From Collinsella sp. (GTDB lineage: Bacteria; Actinomycetota; Coriobacteriia; Coriobacteriales; Coriobacteriaceae): a stretch of DNA of 64,000 nucleotides. The stretch lies in NCBI GenBank assembly GCA_031295385.1, contig JAUMOL010000013.1:62001-126000 (forward strand), written 5' to 3'. The position numbers were made by a program, and so were the translations under genes. How positions within the stretch are numbered: the first letter of the stretch is position 1; every line of letters begins with the position of its first letter. Below the pieces are notes generated by a model. The model made no database searches. It had not been told where the DNA came from and was given only the letters and a program-made list of their open reading frames with translations. This document shows, in pieces, positions 32,503 through 40,856 of this stretch.

Positions 32503-34023
32503 GTGGCCCAAGAGACGTTTAGCGATCGCCTGCGACAGACTATGTCCAATCGCGACGTTCGCCAGTCAGACGTAATCCGCGCATCGGAGATGCTCGGCAA
32601 AAAACTCGGCAAGAGTCAGATGAGCCAATATGTGAGCGGCAAGACGATCCCGCGGCGCGATGTGGCTGAGCTGCTCGCCCGTATTTTGGAGGTCGATGTT
32701 ACCTGGCTGCTCGCCGGCGACGCCGATCAAGGCGAGGCATCATCACCCCGCAACGATTCCAAGCCCGAACCCCATCCCTCAGCTCAAATTGCAAGGAGCA
32801 CCACCATGCGTACTTTTTCTAAATCCACCAAACTCGACAACGTCCTGTATGACGTGCGCGGTCCCGTCGTCGACGAGGCCGCCCGTATGGAGGACGAGGG
32901 CGAGCGCATCCTCAAGCTCAATATCGGCAACCCGGCGCCCTTCGGTTTCCGCACACCCGATGAGGTCATCAAGGACATGCGCCAGCAGCTGCCCGACTGC
33001 GAAGGCTATTCCAACTCGCGTGGCCTGTTCTCCGCGCGCAAGGCAATCATGCAGTATTCGCAGATCAAGGGCCTGCCCAACGTTCAGATGGAGCATATCT
33101 ACACGGGCAACGGCGTGTCCGAGCTCATTCAGCTTTCGATGAACGCGCTGCTCGACAACGGCGACGAGATTCTGATCCCCAGCCCCGACTATCCGCTCTG
33201 GACGGCGTGCGCAACCCTTGCCGGCGGTCATCCCGTACATTATCTGTGTGATGAGCAGGCGGATTGGTATCCCGACTTGGAGGATATGGAGTCCAAGATT
33301 ACGAGCGCGACCAAAGCCCTCGTCATCATCAACCCCAACAACCCTACGGGTTCCGTCTATCCGCGCGAGGTGCTCGAGGGCATCGTCGAGATTGCACGCA
33401 GGCATCAGCTGATGATCTTTGCCGATGAGATCTACGACCGCCTGTGCATGGACGGCTACGAGCACGTCTCGATTGCCTCGCTCGCCCCCGACCTGCCCTG
33501 CGTCACCTTTAGCGGCCTTTCCAAGTCGCACATGATCGCGGGCTATCGTATTGGCTGGATGGTGCTTTCGGGCAACCAGCGCTGCATGAGCGACTTCATC
33601 ATGGGCGTCAACATGCTCTCTAACATGCGCCTGTGCTCCAACGTGCCGGCCCAGTCGATCGTCCAGACGGCACTCGGTGGCCATCAGTCCGTCAACGACT
33701 ACATCCGTCCCGGTGGTCGTGTCTACGAGCAGCGCAACTTTGTGTATGAGGCGCTCAACAAGATCGACGGCATCTCGGTGGTTAAGCCACGTGCGGCGTT
33801 CTACATCTTCCCCAAGATGGATGTTAAAAAGTTCAACATCACCGATGACGAGCAGTTCGCCCTTGACCTGCTGCACGAGAAGAAGATCCTGATCACGCGC
33901 GGCGGCGGCTTCAACTGGGCTGAGCCCGACCACTTCCGCATCGTGTACCTGCCGCGCATGGAAGTACTCAAAGAGTCCCTCGAAGACCTCGCCGACTTCT
34001 TCGAACACTACCGCCAAAGCTAG
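32503..34023 (+). CDS. XRE helix-turn-helix fused to a class I/II aminotransferase
   Basis: 506 residues. Residues 1-70 form an XRE/Cro domain (FSDRLRQTMSNRDVRQSDVI, then KSQMSQYVSGKTIPRRDVAELL). A 30-residue linker follows. From about 102 the protein is an AlaA/AlaC-like aminotransferase: LKLNIGNPAPFGF, YTGNGVSELIQL, INPNNPTGSVYP, and the PLP Lys in SGLSKSHMIAGYRIGW. It probably makes alanine or a related amino acid from its keto acid and may repress its own promoter when PLP or substrate is bound. AAGGAGG precedes GTG at 32503. Confidence 0.88.
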   Translation: MAQETFSDRLRQTMSNRDVRQSDVIRASEMLGKKLGKSQMSQYVSGKTIPRRDVAELLARILEVDVTWLLAGDADQGEASSPRNDSKPEPHPSAQIARSTTMRTFSKSTKLDNVLYDVRGPVVDEAARMEDEGERILKLNIGNPAPFGFRTPDEVIKDMRQQLPDCEGYSNSRGLFSARKAIMQYSQIKGLPNVQMEHIYTGNGVSELIQLSMNALLDNGDEILIPSPDYPLWTACATLAGGHPVHYLCDEQADWYPDLEDMESKITSATKALVIINPNNPTGSVYPREVLEGIVEIARRHQLMIFADEIYDRLCMDGYEHVSIASLAPDLPCVTFSGLSKSHMIAGYRIGWMVLSGNQRCMSDFIMGVNMLSNMRLCSNVPAQSIVQTALGGHQSVNDYIRPGGRVYEQRNFVYEALNKIDGISVVKPRAAFYIFPKMDVKKFNITDDEQFALDLLHEKKILITRGGGFNWAEPDHFRIVYLPRMEVLKESLEDLADFFEHYRQS

Positions 34024-34046
34024 TGGGATAGAAGCTCCGCACTATG

Positions 34047-34085
34047 AAAAGCTCCCTGCAGTTGTTTTGCTGCAGGGAGCTTTCT
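34047..34085. terminator. Bidirectional terminator
   Basis: AAAAGCTCCCTGCA and TGCAGGGAGCTTTC form a strong stem between two convergent genes. Confidence 0.88.
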
Positions 34086-34098
34086 TGAATCGGCGGAA

Positions 34099-34509
34099 CT
34101 AGATCACTATCCCAGTGCAGTGGTCGATTTCGTGCTGGATGATTTCGGCGGTGTAGCCCGAGAAGTTTTTGATGCGGTGGACGAAGTTCTCGTCCAAATA
34201 CTCAACCTTAATGCGGCGATAGCGGGTACAGGGGCGCTCGCCGATCAGCGAGAGGCATCCTTCGCTCGTCTGATAGGCATTGACCTGCTCAAGAATTTGA
34301 GGGTTGTACATCAGGAGCGCTCTATTACCGTCCTTAACGCAGATGATGCGCTTGCGCACGCCGATCATGTTGGCGGCGAGGCCCACGCACTCGTGCTCAT
34401 GCTCGTGGAGTGTATCCAGGAGATCCTGCCCGGTCACGGCATCGTCGGGTCCCGCGTCTTCGGAAGGCAGGCGCAAAAAGAACTCGGATTTCATGATGGG
34501 CTTAATCAT
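34099..34509 (-). CDS. Peptide deformylase family protein with intact active-site motifs
   Basis: 136 residues. Motif 1 reads GLAANMIG, where the usual Gln is Met. Motif 2 is EGCLSL with the Cys ligand, and motif 3 is QHEIDH with both His ligands and Glu. It should deformylate N-formyl-Met of new proteins, or act on a variant substrate given the Gln change. Compare the degenerate paralogue at 26467. It may not be the main deformylase of the cell. Confidence 0.8.
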   Translation of the reverse strand: MIKPIMKSEFFLRLPSEDAGPDDAVTGQDLLDTLHEHEHECVGLAANMIGVRKRIICVKDGNRALLMYNPQILEQVNAYQTSEGCLSLIGERPCTRYRRIKVEYLDENFVHRIKNFSGYTAEIIQHEIDHCTGIVI

Positions 34510-34714
34510 GGCGGGCTCCTCATGTCTTATGCTTTCGTGGACTTTTAATAATAGCGCGGAAGGAAAGCTGCGCGTCCGCGTTACAATCTTTCAACGTTGG
34601 ACCATGTTGCCAGATTCGTCGTGTACGGCGTCTGGCGTAAGTCTAGGGCTCATTTTTCGCCCTGGACTGTTCCTCTGGGGCGATGCGACTGTCGTTCCAA
34701 GAGGAAGGAAATGC

Positions 34715-36130
34715 ATGGGGAGCAAATCTCAGCAACAAGTTCAAGCAACGCCATCGGCCACTGCGGCGCTTCTCGTCGTTATGTATATTGCAGCCTTTGT
34801 TGCCGCGTTTAACGAGAACATCATTAACGTGGCGTTGCACGACATTATGGCAGCCTTTTCGGTGAGTGCCACCACGGCGCAGTGGCTCGTTTCGGGCTAC
34901 ATGATCGTGACGTCGATCTTTACGGCCATCATGGCCTTCCTGTCCGGCCGTTTCTCGACGCGCAAGCTGTTGTTTTTCGCATGCGGATGTATGGTCGCCG
35001 GCGAAGTCCTGTGTCTGATCGCTCCGTCGTTTAGCGTTTTGCTACCAAGTCGTATTTTGCAGGCTGCGGGATCGGGCATTTTGTTCCCGCTCATGATGAA
35101 CGTGGTGCTGTCTTGCGCTCCGCGCGAGAAGCTCGGTCTGTATCTGAGCCTGGGCGGTGCCTGCATTACGCTAGGGCCGGCGTTTGGACCCGTAATCAGC
35201 GGTCTTATGTGCACGTTGTTTGGCTGGAGGGCGGTGTTCGTAGTGCCGCTGGCGGGCGGCATTGTGGTCGCTGCGGTGGGCGTAAAGCTTGTTCAGAATG
35301 TCGGAGAGCGTTCGAACACTACGCTTGATATTCTGTCGGTTATTTTGCTCGCCGCCGGTATTACGGCATTTGTGTATTCCGTAGGCGAGTTCTCGGCCAA
35401 TCTGATTGCCGGCATCGTGACGCTCTTCGCCGCCATTGTGCTGCTCGGCCTGTTTGCGGCCCGCCAGCTCAAGCTCGAGCATCCGGTGCTTAACGTGCGT
35501 CCCATGGCGAGCGTTCGCTTTTGGCCTGCGTGTTTGCTTGTGGTGGTGTCGATGATGACGACGTTCTCGATGAGCGTTTTGTTGCCGCTCTATTTTGAGG
35601 GCGCATACGGCATGACCGCACTTATTGCGGGCTTGCTCATTTTGCCGGCGATTGCCTGCAACGCCGTGACCTCGATTGTGGGCGGACGCGTGATGGACGC
35701 CCGTGGCGCATGGCCGCTGCTGCCGGTCGGTTTTGCCCTGATTGCCGTGGGGCAGACTGCCATCTCGATGACGGCGGCAAGCATGAACATCGGCGTCGTC
35801 GTGGCGCTGACCGTTGTGGTGTATGCCGGAGTCGGTTTGGTGCTGAGCCCCTCGCAAACGGCCGGCTTGGAGACGCTACCCGCCGCTGAACATCCTCACG
35901 GAACGGCATTGCTTAACACGTGGAATATGATTGCCGCATCGTTTGGCCCGTCGCTGTTTATCGGTCTGCTCTCAAGTTCTGCTGCGACCGCCGGCGCCGC
36001 TGGCGCTGCGACAGACGTTGCCCAGGCGATTGGATTTGCAGCTGCCGTGCGTGTAGCGGCTGTAATTGCCGTGGTCGGGTTCGTGGCGTCGCTGGTGTAC
36101 GCTCGTCGCGAGTCACACATGTCGCATTAA
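34715..36130 (+). CDS. MFS drug/proton antiporter (DHA2, EmrB/LmrB-like)
   Basis: 471 residues with about 14 membrane helices. It has FNENIINVALHDIMAAFSVS, TAQWLVSGYMIVTSI and FLSGRFSTRKLLFFA, all typical of the DHA2 branch of MFS. GACITLGPAFGPVISG near 150 is antiporter motif C. It should export lipophilic drugs or metabolites using the proton gradient. The ATG at 34715 follows AGGAAGGA. No regulator is adjacent. Confidence 0.85.
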   Translation: MGSKSQQQVQATPSATAALLVVMYIAAFVAAFNENIINVALHDIMAAFSVSATTAQWLVSGYMIVTSIFTAIMAFLSGRFSTRKLLFFACGCMVAGEVLCLIAPSFSVLLPSRILQAAGSGILFPLMMNVVLSCAPREKLGLYLSLGGACITLGPAFGPVISGLMCTLFGWRAVFVVPLAGGIVVAAVGVKLVQNVGERSNTTLDILSVILLAAGITAFVYSVGEFSANLIAGIVTLFAAIVLLGLFAARQLKLEHPVLNVRPMASVRFWPACLLVVVSMMTTFSMSVLLPLYFEGAYGMTALIAGLLILPAIACNAVTSIVGGRVMDARGAWPLLPVGFALIAVGQTAISMTAASMNIGVVVALTVVVYAGVGLVLSPSQTAGLETLPAAEHPHGTALLNTWNMIAASFGPSLFIGLLSSSAATAGAAGAATDVAQAIGFAAAVRVAAVIAVVGFVASLVYARRESHMSH

Positions 36131-36282
36131 TGTGTGCACATAGATTCTGCAGCTAGATTGGATGGCGACACCATAAACTAATGGAAGTTTTGCCGAGAGG
36201 CATGAATGTTTAAAGCGCAAAGAGTGCGCGACGGGCCCCGCGAATGGGGCGATGATGCCCGAGAGGGCCAAGAAGGAGTCTC

Positions 36283-37194
36283 ATGTCCGAGAACGAAGAG
36301 ATCATGAACGAGACCGAGAACGAGACCATGGCTGCCGAGGTCGAGGCAGTCGAGACCGTGGAGACCGAAGCTGCCGAGGTTGAGGCTGCTGACGAGGTTT
36401 CCGCCGAGGAGGAGGCCGAGGTTGTCGAGGCCGCCGTTGATTACGATGACGAAGAGCTGATGGACAAGATGCAGAAGGCCGCCCGCCTGCTGCGTAGCCG
36501 TCGCTTTGCTATTTCCAAGGAGGAGGAGGCCAAGGCCGAGCGCATGGCGAACATCGAGCGCGCCATCAAGCTTCTTGACCTCAAGCCCAAGATGGAGCAG
36601 AAGGAAATGTCCGACTTGCTGGGCATGCGCCTTCGTGAGCTCGATGGCCTGATGGCTGAGGCCGAGGCTGCCGATCTGGTCGGCCGCATCGACGACGCCG
36701 AGGGCGATATGCGCAAGATTGTTGTCTTCGCCGCCGAGGATGCCGCTGAGGGCCTGGTCGAGCTTGCCAACAAGAAGGAGAAGCTCCTGCCCGAGCTTTC
36801 TTACGAGGAGGCCACCGAGCTGATGGCCGCTCTCGATAAGGTTATCGCTCCGCTCGTCGCCATGGGCCTGGACGAGGATCGCGGTCCTCGCGGCGGCCGT
36901 GACGACCGCGGTGGCCGTGGCGGCGACCGTGGCGGTCGCGGCGGCTTTGGCGATCGCGGTGGCCGTGGTGGCGACCGCGGCGGTCGCGGTGGCGATCGTG
37001 GCGGCCGTGGCGGCTTTGGTGACCGTGGCGGCGACCGTGGCGGTCGCGGCGGCTTTGGTGGCAACCGTGGTGGCTATGGCGACCGCGGCGGCAACCGTGG
37101 CGGCTTCGGCGGCAACCGTGGTAACGACCGCGGCGGTCGCGGTGGCGATCGTGGCGGCCGCAACGGCGGCGGCTTCCGCGGCAACCGCTTCTAG
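36283..37194 (+). CDS. RGG-tailed protein with a winged-helix-like core
   Basis: 303 residues in three parts. Residues 1-50 are very acidic (Glu/Ala/Val). Residues 55-200 form a helical core, with RMANIERAIKLLDLKPKMEQ and EMSDLLGMRLRELDGLMAEA resembling a MarR-like winged helix. Residues 205-303 are a long Arg-Gly-Gly tail of repeating DRGGRGG, GGFG and GNRGG units. RGG tails bind RNA in eukaryotes and some bacterial helicases. This may be an RNA-associated or phase-separating protein. AAGGAG precedes the ATG. Confidence 0.8.
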   Translation: MSENEEIMNETENETMAAEVEAVETVETEAAEVEAADEVSAEEEAEVVEAAVDYDDEELMDKMQKAARLLRSRRFAISKEEEAKAERMANIERAIKLLDLKPKMEQKEMSDLLGMRLRELDGLMAEAEAADLVGRIDDAEGDMRKIVVFAAEDAAEGLVELANKKEKLLPELSYEEATELMAALDKVIAPLVAMGLDEDRGPRGGRDDRGGRGGDRGGRGGFGDRGGRGGDRGGRGGDRGGRGGFGDRGGDRGGRGGFGGNRGGYGDRGGNRGGFGGNRGNDRGGRGGDRGGRNGGGFRGNRF

Positions 37195-37239
37195 TTGGGT
37201 TGCGCGGTTTTACCAAACCGCGTAACGGCTCGACGCTGC

Positions 37240-37339
37240 GCGCCCACCAGAGCGACGACTTGTCATTCAAAGAGGACGGCATGACCAGAAGGTCTATGCC
37301 GTCCTCTTTTCATGCCAATTTGTTCGCTCTGGTGGGCGC
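37240..37339. repeat. Nested inverted repeat enclosing a terminator
   Basis: GCGCCCACCAGAGCGA (37240-37255) is repeated exactly in inverse at 37324-37339. The terminator stem 37269-37310 lies within. A further hairpin (CGCGGTTT/AAACCGCG, 37204-37221) precedes it. Confidence 0.7.
37269..37310 (+). terminator. Intrinsic terminator of the RGG gene
   Basis: AAAGAGGACGGCAT and ATGCCGTCCTCTTTT form a stem with a short loop and a T-run. Confidence 0.85.
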
Positions 37340-37390
37340 TCGCTGTCGGTGCCAAAACATCGGCATCCCCAAGGAATCATTTGTACCAAA

Positions 37391-37461
37391 AAATGAGAGT
37401 GATAATCTCCCGGTATGAGCCCATATTCATGCTCAAGGTGGGAGATTATCCACTCTCGTTT
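37391..37461. repeat. 71-bp imperfect inverted repeat
   Basis: AAATGAGAGTGATAATCTCC at one end pairs with GGGAGATTATCCACTCTCGT at the other. A small inner GAGC/GCTC hairpin is present. It lies between the RGG gene and the pdxT stop. Confidence 0.65.
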
Positions 37462-37480
37462 CGCTTGTTGATTTCGATGC

Positions 37481-38068
37481 CTACATTTGTAGGAACAGTT
37501 CGTGGAGGCGGGTGTCTTCGTCGAGTTCGGGGTGGAAGGTTACGCCGAGCTGGTTGCCCTGGCGGGCGGCGACGATGCGCCCGTCGACTTTCGCTAAGGC
37601 CTTGGCGTCGCCGTGGACCTCGACGATTCGGGGCGCGCGGATAAATGTCAGCGGCACTTCACCGTCGATGCCGGCTACCTGCCCCTTGGTTCGAAAGCTG
37701 CCGAGCTGCCTGCCGTAGGCATTGCGCTCGACAAGTACATCCATGGTTTCCAGACGCGGCGTGCCCTTATCGTCATGGGCGGCAAGGTCGTGAGCCAGTA
37801 GAATCAGGCCGGCGCAGGTGCCCAGGACGGGCATACCTTCAGCGATACGGGCACGAAGCTCCTCGAGCATGCCCAACTCATCAAGCAGCTTCCCTTGAAC
37901 GGTAGACTCGCCGCCGGGAAGTACCAGACGGTCAAAGTCCTGCTTCAAATCAGCCGCCTGCCTCAGCTCAATACAGTGTGCGCCAAGCTCGAATAGTCTT
38001 GCCTCGTGCTCGGCAAAAGCGCCTTGGACCGCCAGCACGGCAACCGTTTGGTCTGCATAATCGCTCAT
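37481..38068 (-). CDS. pdxT: Pyridoxal 5'-phosphate synthase glutaminase subunit
   Basis: 195 residues. VAVLAVQGAFAEHEARL is the N-terminus. LVLPGGESTVQGKLL near 47 is the oxyanion/Gly loop. GTCAGLILLA near 83 holds the nucleophile Cys. VTFHPELDEDTRLH near the C-terminus holds the catalytic His and Glu. It releases ammonia from glutamine for PdxS. It is 20 bp downstream of pdxS and co-transcribed. Confidence 0.95.
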   Translation of the reverse strand: MSDYADQTVAVLAVQGAFAEHEARLFELGAHCIELRQAADLKQDFDRLVLPGGESTVQGKLLDELGMLEELRARIAEGMPVLGTCAGLILLAHDLAAHDDKGTPRLETMDVLVERNAYGRQLGSFRTKGQVAGIDGEVPLTFIRAPRIVEVHGDAKALAKVDGRIVAARQGNQLGVTFHPELDEDTRLHELFLQM

Positions 38069-38088
38069 GTGCGATCCTTTCTGCTGGA

Positions 38089-38979
38089 CTAGCGCCCGCG
38101 CTCTTCCATGATAATCTCGATTTCGTCGGCGTTAATGCCCACCATGGCCTTGCCCAGGTCCTCCGAAAGCTCGGCGATGAGCCTGGCATCGGTGAAGTTT
38201 GCCACGGCCTTGACGATGGCAGCGGCGCGCTTGGCGGGGTCGCCGCTCTTAAAGATGCCCGAGCCGACAAAGACGCCCTCGGCACCCAGCTGCATCATCA
38301 GCGCGGCATCGGCCGGGGTCGCTACGCCGCCGGCGGCAAAGTTCACGACGGGAAGCTTGCCCGTGGCATGGACCTCGCGTACCAGCTCGACCGGAACCTG
38401 CAGTTGCTTGGCTGCCTCAAAGAGCTCGTCGTCGCGCAGAGCAACAACGTCACGGATCTGCTTTTGGATCTTGCGCATGTGGCGTACAGCCTGGACGACG
38501 TCGCCCGTGCCCGGCTCGCCCTTGGTGCGAATCATCGTGGCGCCTTCGGCAACACGGCGCAGCGCCTCGCCCAGATCACGGGCGCCGCAGACAAACGGCA
38601 CGTCAAACTGGGTCTTGTCGATGTGATAGACGTCATCGGCAGGGGAGAGAACCTCGGACTCGTCGATGTAATCGATCTCGATGGCCTGCAGGACCTGCGC
38701 CTCGACGATGTGACCGATGCGGCACTTGGCCATAACAGGGATGGAGACGGCCTCTTGGATGCCCTTGATCATCTTGGGGTCGCTCATGCGCGAGACGCCG
38801 CCTGCGGCGCGGATGTCGGCCGGAATGCGCTCGAGTGCCATGACGGCGCAGGCGCCCGCCTCCTCGGCGATGCGTGCCTGCTCGGGCGTGGTGACGTCCA
38901 TGATGACGCCGCCCTTGAGCATCTGCGCGAGCTCGCGATTGAGTTTGACGCGATCGGCCTTGCTGGTCTGTTCTGCCAT
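38089..38979 (-). CDS. pdxS: Pyridoxal 5'-phosphate synthase lyase subunit
   Basis: 296 residues, the normal PdxS length. GGVIMDVTTPEQARIAEEAG near 24 includes the Asp of the active site. AKCRIGHIVEAQVL contains the Lys/Arg region. MIRTKGEPGTGDVVQAVRH near 147 holds another catalytic Lys. NFAAGGVATPADAALMMQLG is the late motif. It condenses ribose 5-phosphate, glyceraldehyde 3-phosphate and ammonia into PLP. The ATG at 38977-38979 follows AAGGGAGC. The divergent PdxR-type gene should control it. Confidence 0.97.
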   Translation of the reverse strand: MAEQTSKADRVKLNRELAQMLKGGVIMDVTTPEQARIAEEAGACAVMALERIPADIRAAGGVSRMSDPKMIKGIQEAVSIPVMAKCRIGHIVEAQVLQAIEIDYIDESEVLSPADDVYHIDKTQFDVPFVCGARDLGEALRRVAEGATMIRTKGEPGTGDVVQAVRHMRKIQKQIRDVVALRDDELFEAAKQLQVPVELVREVHATGKLPVVNFAAGGVATPADAALMMQLGAEGVFVGSGIFKSGDPAKRAAAIVKAVANFTDARLIAELSEDLGKAMVGINADEIEIIMEERGR

Positions 38980-39071
38980 GGTTGCTCCCTTGGTTGGCAT
39001 GTGCATTGCTTGACGGAACATCCTATCGGGGAGCTGGGTATGGCGAAATACTCAGTTTTCGAGATAATAAC

Positions 39072-39113
39072 AAGGTCAGACTAATACCAGATTGAATGAC
39101 TTAATAAGGTCAG
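39072..39113. promoter_or_regulatory. AAGGTCAG direct repeats in the pdxS/pdxR intergenic region
   Basis: AAGGTCAG occurs at 39072-39079 and 39106-39113, in direct orientation 34 bp apart. MocR regulators of this class bind direct repeats in such divergent regions, so these are candidate PdxR sites. Confidence 0.55.
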
Positions 39114-39124
39114 GTGATAAACTC

Positions 39125-40564
39125 ATGCTTGACTACAATTTGGAAAAACGCGGCGAAGCATCGCTCTATGAGTATGTTTACCAGCAAATTCGAGATGATA
39201 TCGTAGCTGGACGCATTGTGGCGGGGGAGCATTTGCCGTCTAAGCGCGCCTTTGCCAGTCATCTGGGAATCAGTGTTATTACCATCGAGAATGCATATAG
39301 CCAGTTACTCGCTGAGGGCTATATTTGCTCAATACCACGTCGTGGCTACTACGCTTGCGAGCTTCCGGATGCACCGGTTTTGGCTTCGGCTGCGGAGGGC
39401 ATCGACCGAGATGCCGTCTCTGTGGGCCCCAGCGTGCATGATGTCAACGGACAGGTCGAGCGATTCGATGCGCTTTCTCCTTCTGCTTTGGAGGCGGCGC
39501 GGCTTTGGCAAAGCGCGCTACGGGCGACGCTGGCATCCGAAGACGAGCGCGAAATCTTTTCGCCCGCACCGGCGCAGGGCACTGCTCGGCTGCGACGCGC
39601 AATTGCTCACCATCTGCACGGGACAAGGGGTATGAATGTCGACCCCAACAACATCGTTATCGGTGCGGGCGCCCAGCTGCTCGATACCATGTTGGTTCAG
39701 TTGCTTGGCGCGGACAAGGTGTATGCGGTTGAGGATCCGGGCTATTTGCGTCTGACGCGTATCTATCAGGCTATGGGCTGCAAAGTTCGACATATCCCGT
39801 TGGATGATGAGGGCGTGGACTTGAGCACTCTGCAGAAAAGCGGGACCGATGTCCTTCACCTGATGCCGTCTCACCAATATCCAACCGGCCTTGTGACGAG
39901 CATTGCGCGTCGCTATGCGCTTCTGAGCTGGGCCGCCGAGCGACCAGGTCGGTATCTCATCGAAGATGACTTTGATTGTGAGTTTCGCCTTGCCGGGAAG
40001 CCGATTCCCGCGCTCGCGTCGATCGATGCCGCCCAGTCGGTTATCTACACCAACACGTTTTCGAAGAGCCTTTCATCGGCGTTGCGTTTGGCGTACATGG
40101 TGTTGCCCGATGAGTTAATGGAGCGGTTTAGGCGCAACCTTGGTTTCTACGCCTCGTCGGTGAGCTCTGTTGACCAGGTCGCTTTGGCGCGTTTGCTGGA
40201 ATCGGGTGATTACGAGCGACATGTGAACCGCGTGCGCGTTCGTGCTCGCGAGGCGCGTGATGGCCTGATGGCGCTTGTGCGGAAGGTATTTCCGGCAGGA
40301 GAGGTCTCGATCGAGCATGCAGACGCGGGCCTTTACTGTATCGTGGTTGCGGAGCGTGGAACGGGCGGAAGCACTTTTGCATGGGCCCTCACGCGCTCGA
40401 GCATCCCTTTTATCGATATCGGTGACTGTTTTTGGTGTGCCGATGGCGCATCTGTCCCTGAAAACTCAACTCAAATTCTTGTTCAGTATGACGATCTGAG
40501 TCCAAAAGTACTAACTACCTTGGAATTGCAGCTAATGGGGGCACTCTGCAACCTAAGTGAGTAG
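39125..40564 (+). CDS. pdxR: PdxR-type MocR regulator (GntR DNA-binding plus aminotransferase fold)
   Basis: 479 residues. Residues 1-75 are a GntR winged helix (YEYVYQQIRDDIVAGRI and LPSKRAFASHLGISVITIEN). A fold-type I aminotransferase domain follows, with the PLP Lys in TNTFSKSLSSALRLAY. PdxR binds PLP and activates pdxST when PLP is low. Position divergent from pdxS supports this. ATG at 39125 is chosen; a TTG at 39092 is an alternative. The last codons NLSE-stop come from the 123-bp repeat at 40553. Confidence 0.88.
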   Translation: MLDYNLEKRGEASLYEYVYQQIRDDIVAGRIVAGEHLPSKRAFASHLGISVITIENAYSQLLAEGYICSIPRRGYYACELPDAPVLASAAEGIDRDAVSVGPSVHDVNGQVERFDALSPSALEAARLWQSALRATLASEDEREIFSPAPAQGTARLRRAIAHHLHGTRGMNVDPNNIVIGAGAQLLDTMLVQLLGADKVYAVEDPGYLRLTRIYQAMGCKVRHIPLDDEGVDLSTLQKSGTDVLHLMPSHQYPTGLVTSIARRYALLSWAAERPGRYLIEDDFDCEFRLAGKPIPALASIDAAQSVIYTNTFSKSLSSALRLAYMVLPDELMERFRRNLGFYASSVSSVDQVALARLLESGDYERHVNRVRVRAREARDGLMALVRKVFPAGEVSIEHADAGLYCIVVAERGTGGSTFAWALTRSSIPFIDIGDCFWCADGASVPENSTQILVQYDDLSPKVLTTLELQLMGALCNLSE

Positions 40565-40675
40565 ACTTTTAGCACTTTGGCGACCAGGCAGTTTTGTAAC
40601 AAGCTATCTACCTGCGGTTTTGAAAAGCAGGATGACCGGCCTGCTCGGGATGTTCAAAGAAGTCTACTCACTTGC
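40553..40675. repeat. 123-bp inverted-repeat element, copy A
   Basis: Starts CTAAGTGAGTAGACTTTT and ends with the near-inverse AAGTCTACTCACTTG. Interior motifs shared with the other copies include a TTTTG(T/C)AACAAG-like run and TGCGG(T/C)TTT. The first codons of the element read L-S-E-stop and end the pdxR gene. Confidence 0.85.
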
Positions 40676-40698
40676 CGCGCAAAGCTTCTGCATGAGAA

Positions 40699-40799
40699 AA
40701 AAATGGGGTTTTCAACAGGGCTTCGTCCAGCTCTCGGCAAGCTTTTGGCCAGTTGGGGAGGGCTGTTGAAAACTTGGCAGTCCGTTCGGCGCCATTTTT
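40699..40799. repeat. Nested inverted repeats upstream of the nuclease gene
   Basis: TTTTCAACAG (40709-40718) pairs with CTGTTGAAAA (40763-40772). Outside them AAAAATGG (40699-40706) pairs with CCATTTTT (40792-40799). This is a separate hairpin element between copy A and the nuclease. Confidence 0.65.
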
Positions 40800-40856
40800 G
40801 GTGCGTTCGCGCCAATGCGTGACTGACTGGGTTGAAATTCGTGTTTTCCTGTGCCT

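Noticed and set aside
36900..37190. GC-rich repeats considered as a CRISPR or tandem satellite
   Set aside because: They are in frame and encode an RGG tail, so they are coding repeats.
40557..40822. Small plus-strand frames across the 123-bp and hairpin repeats
   Set aside because: They lie within repeat sequence, have no ribosome site and no hydrophobic or domain pattern.
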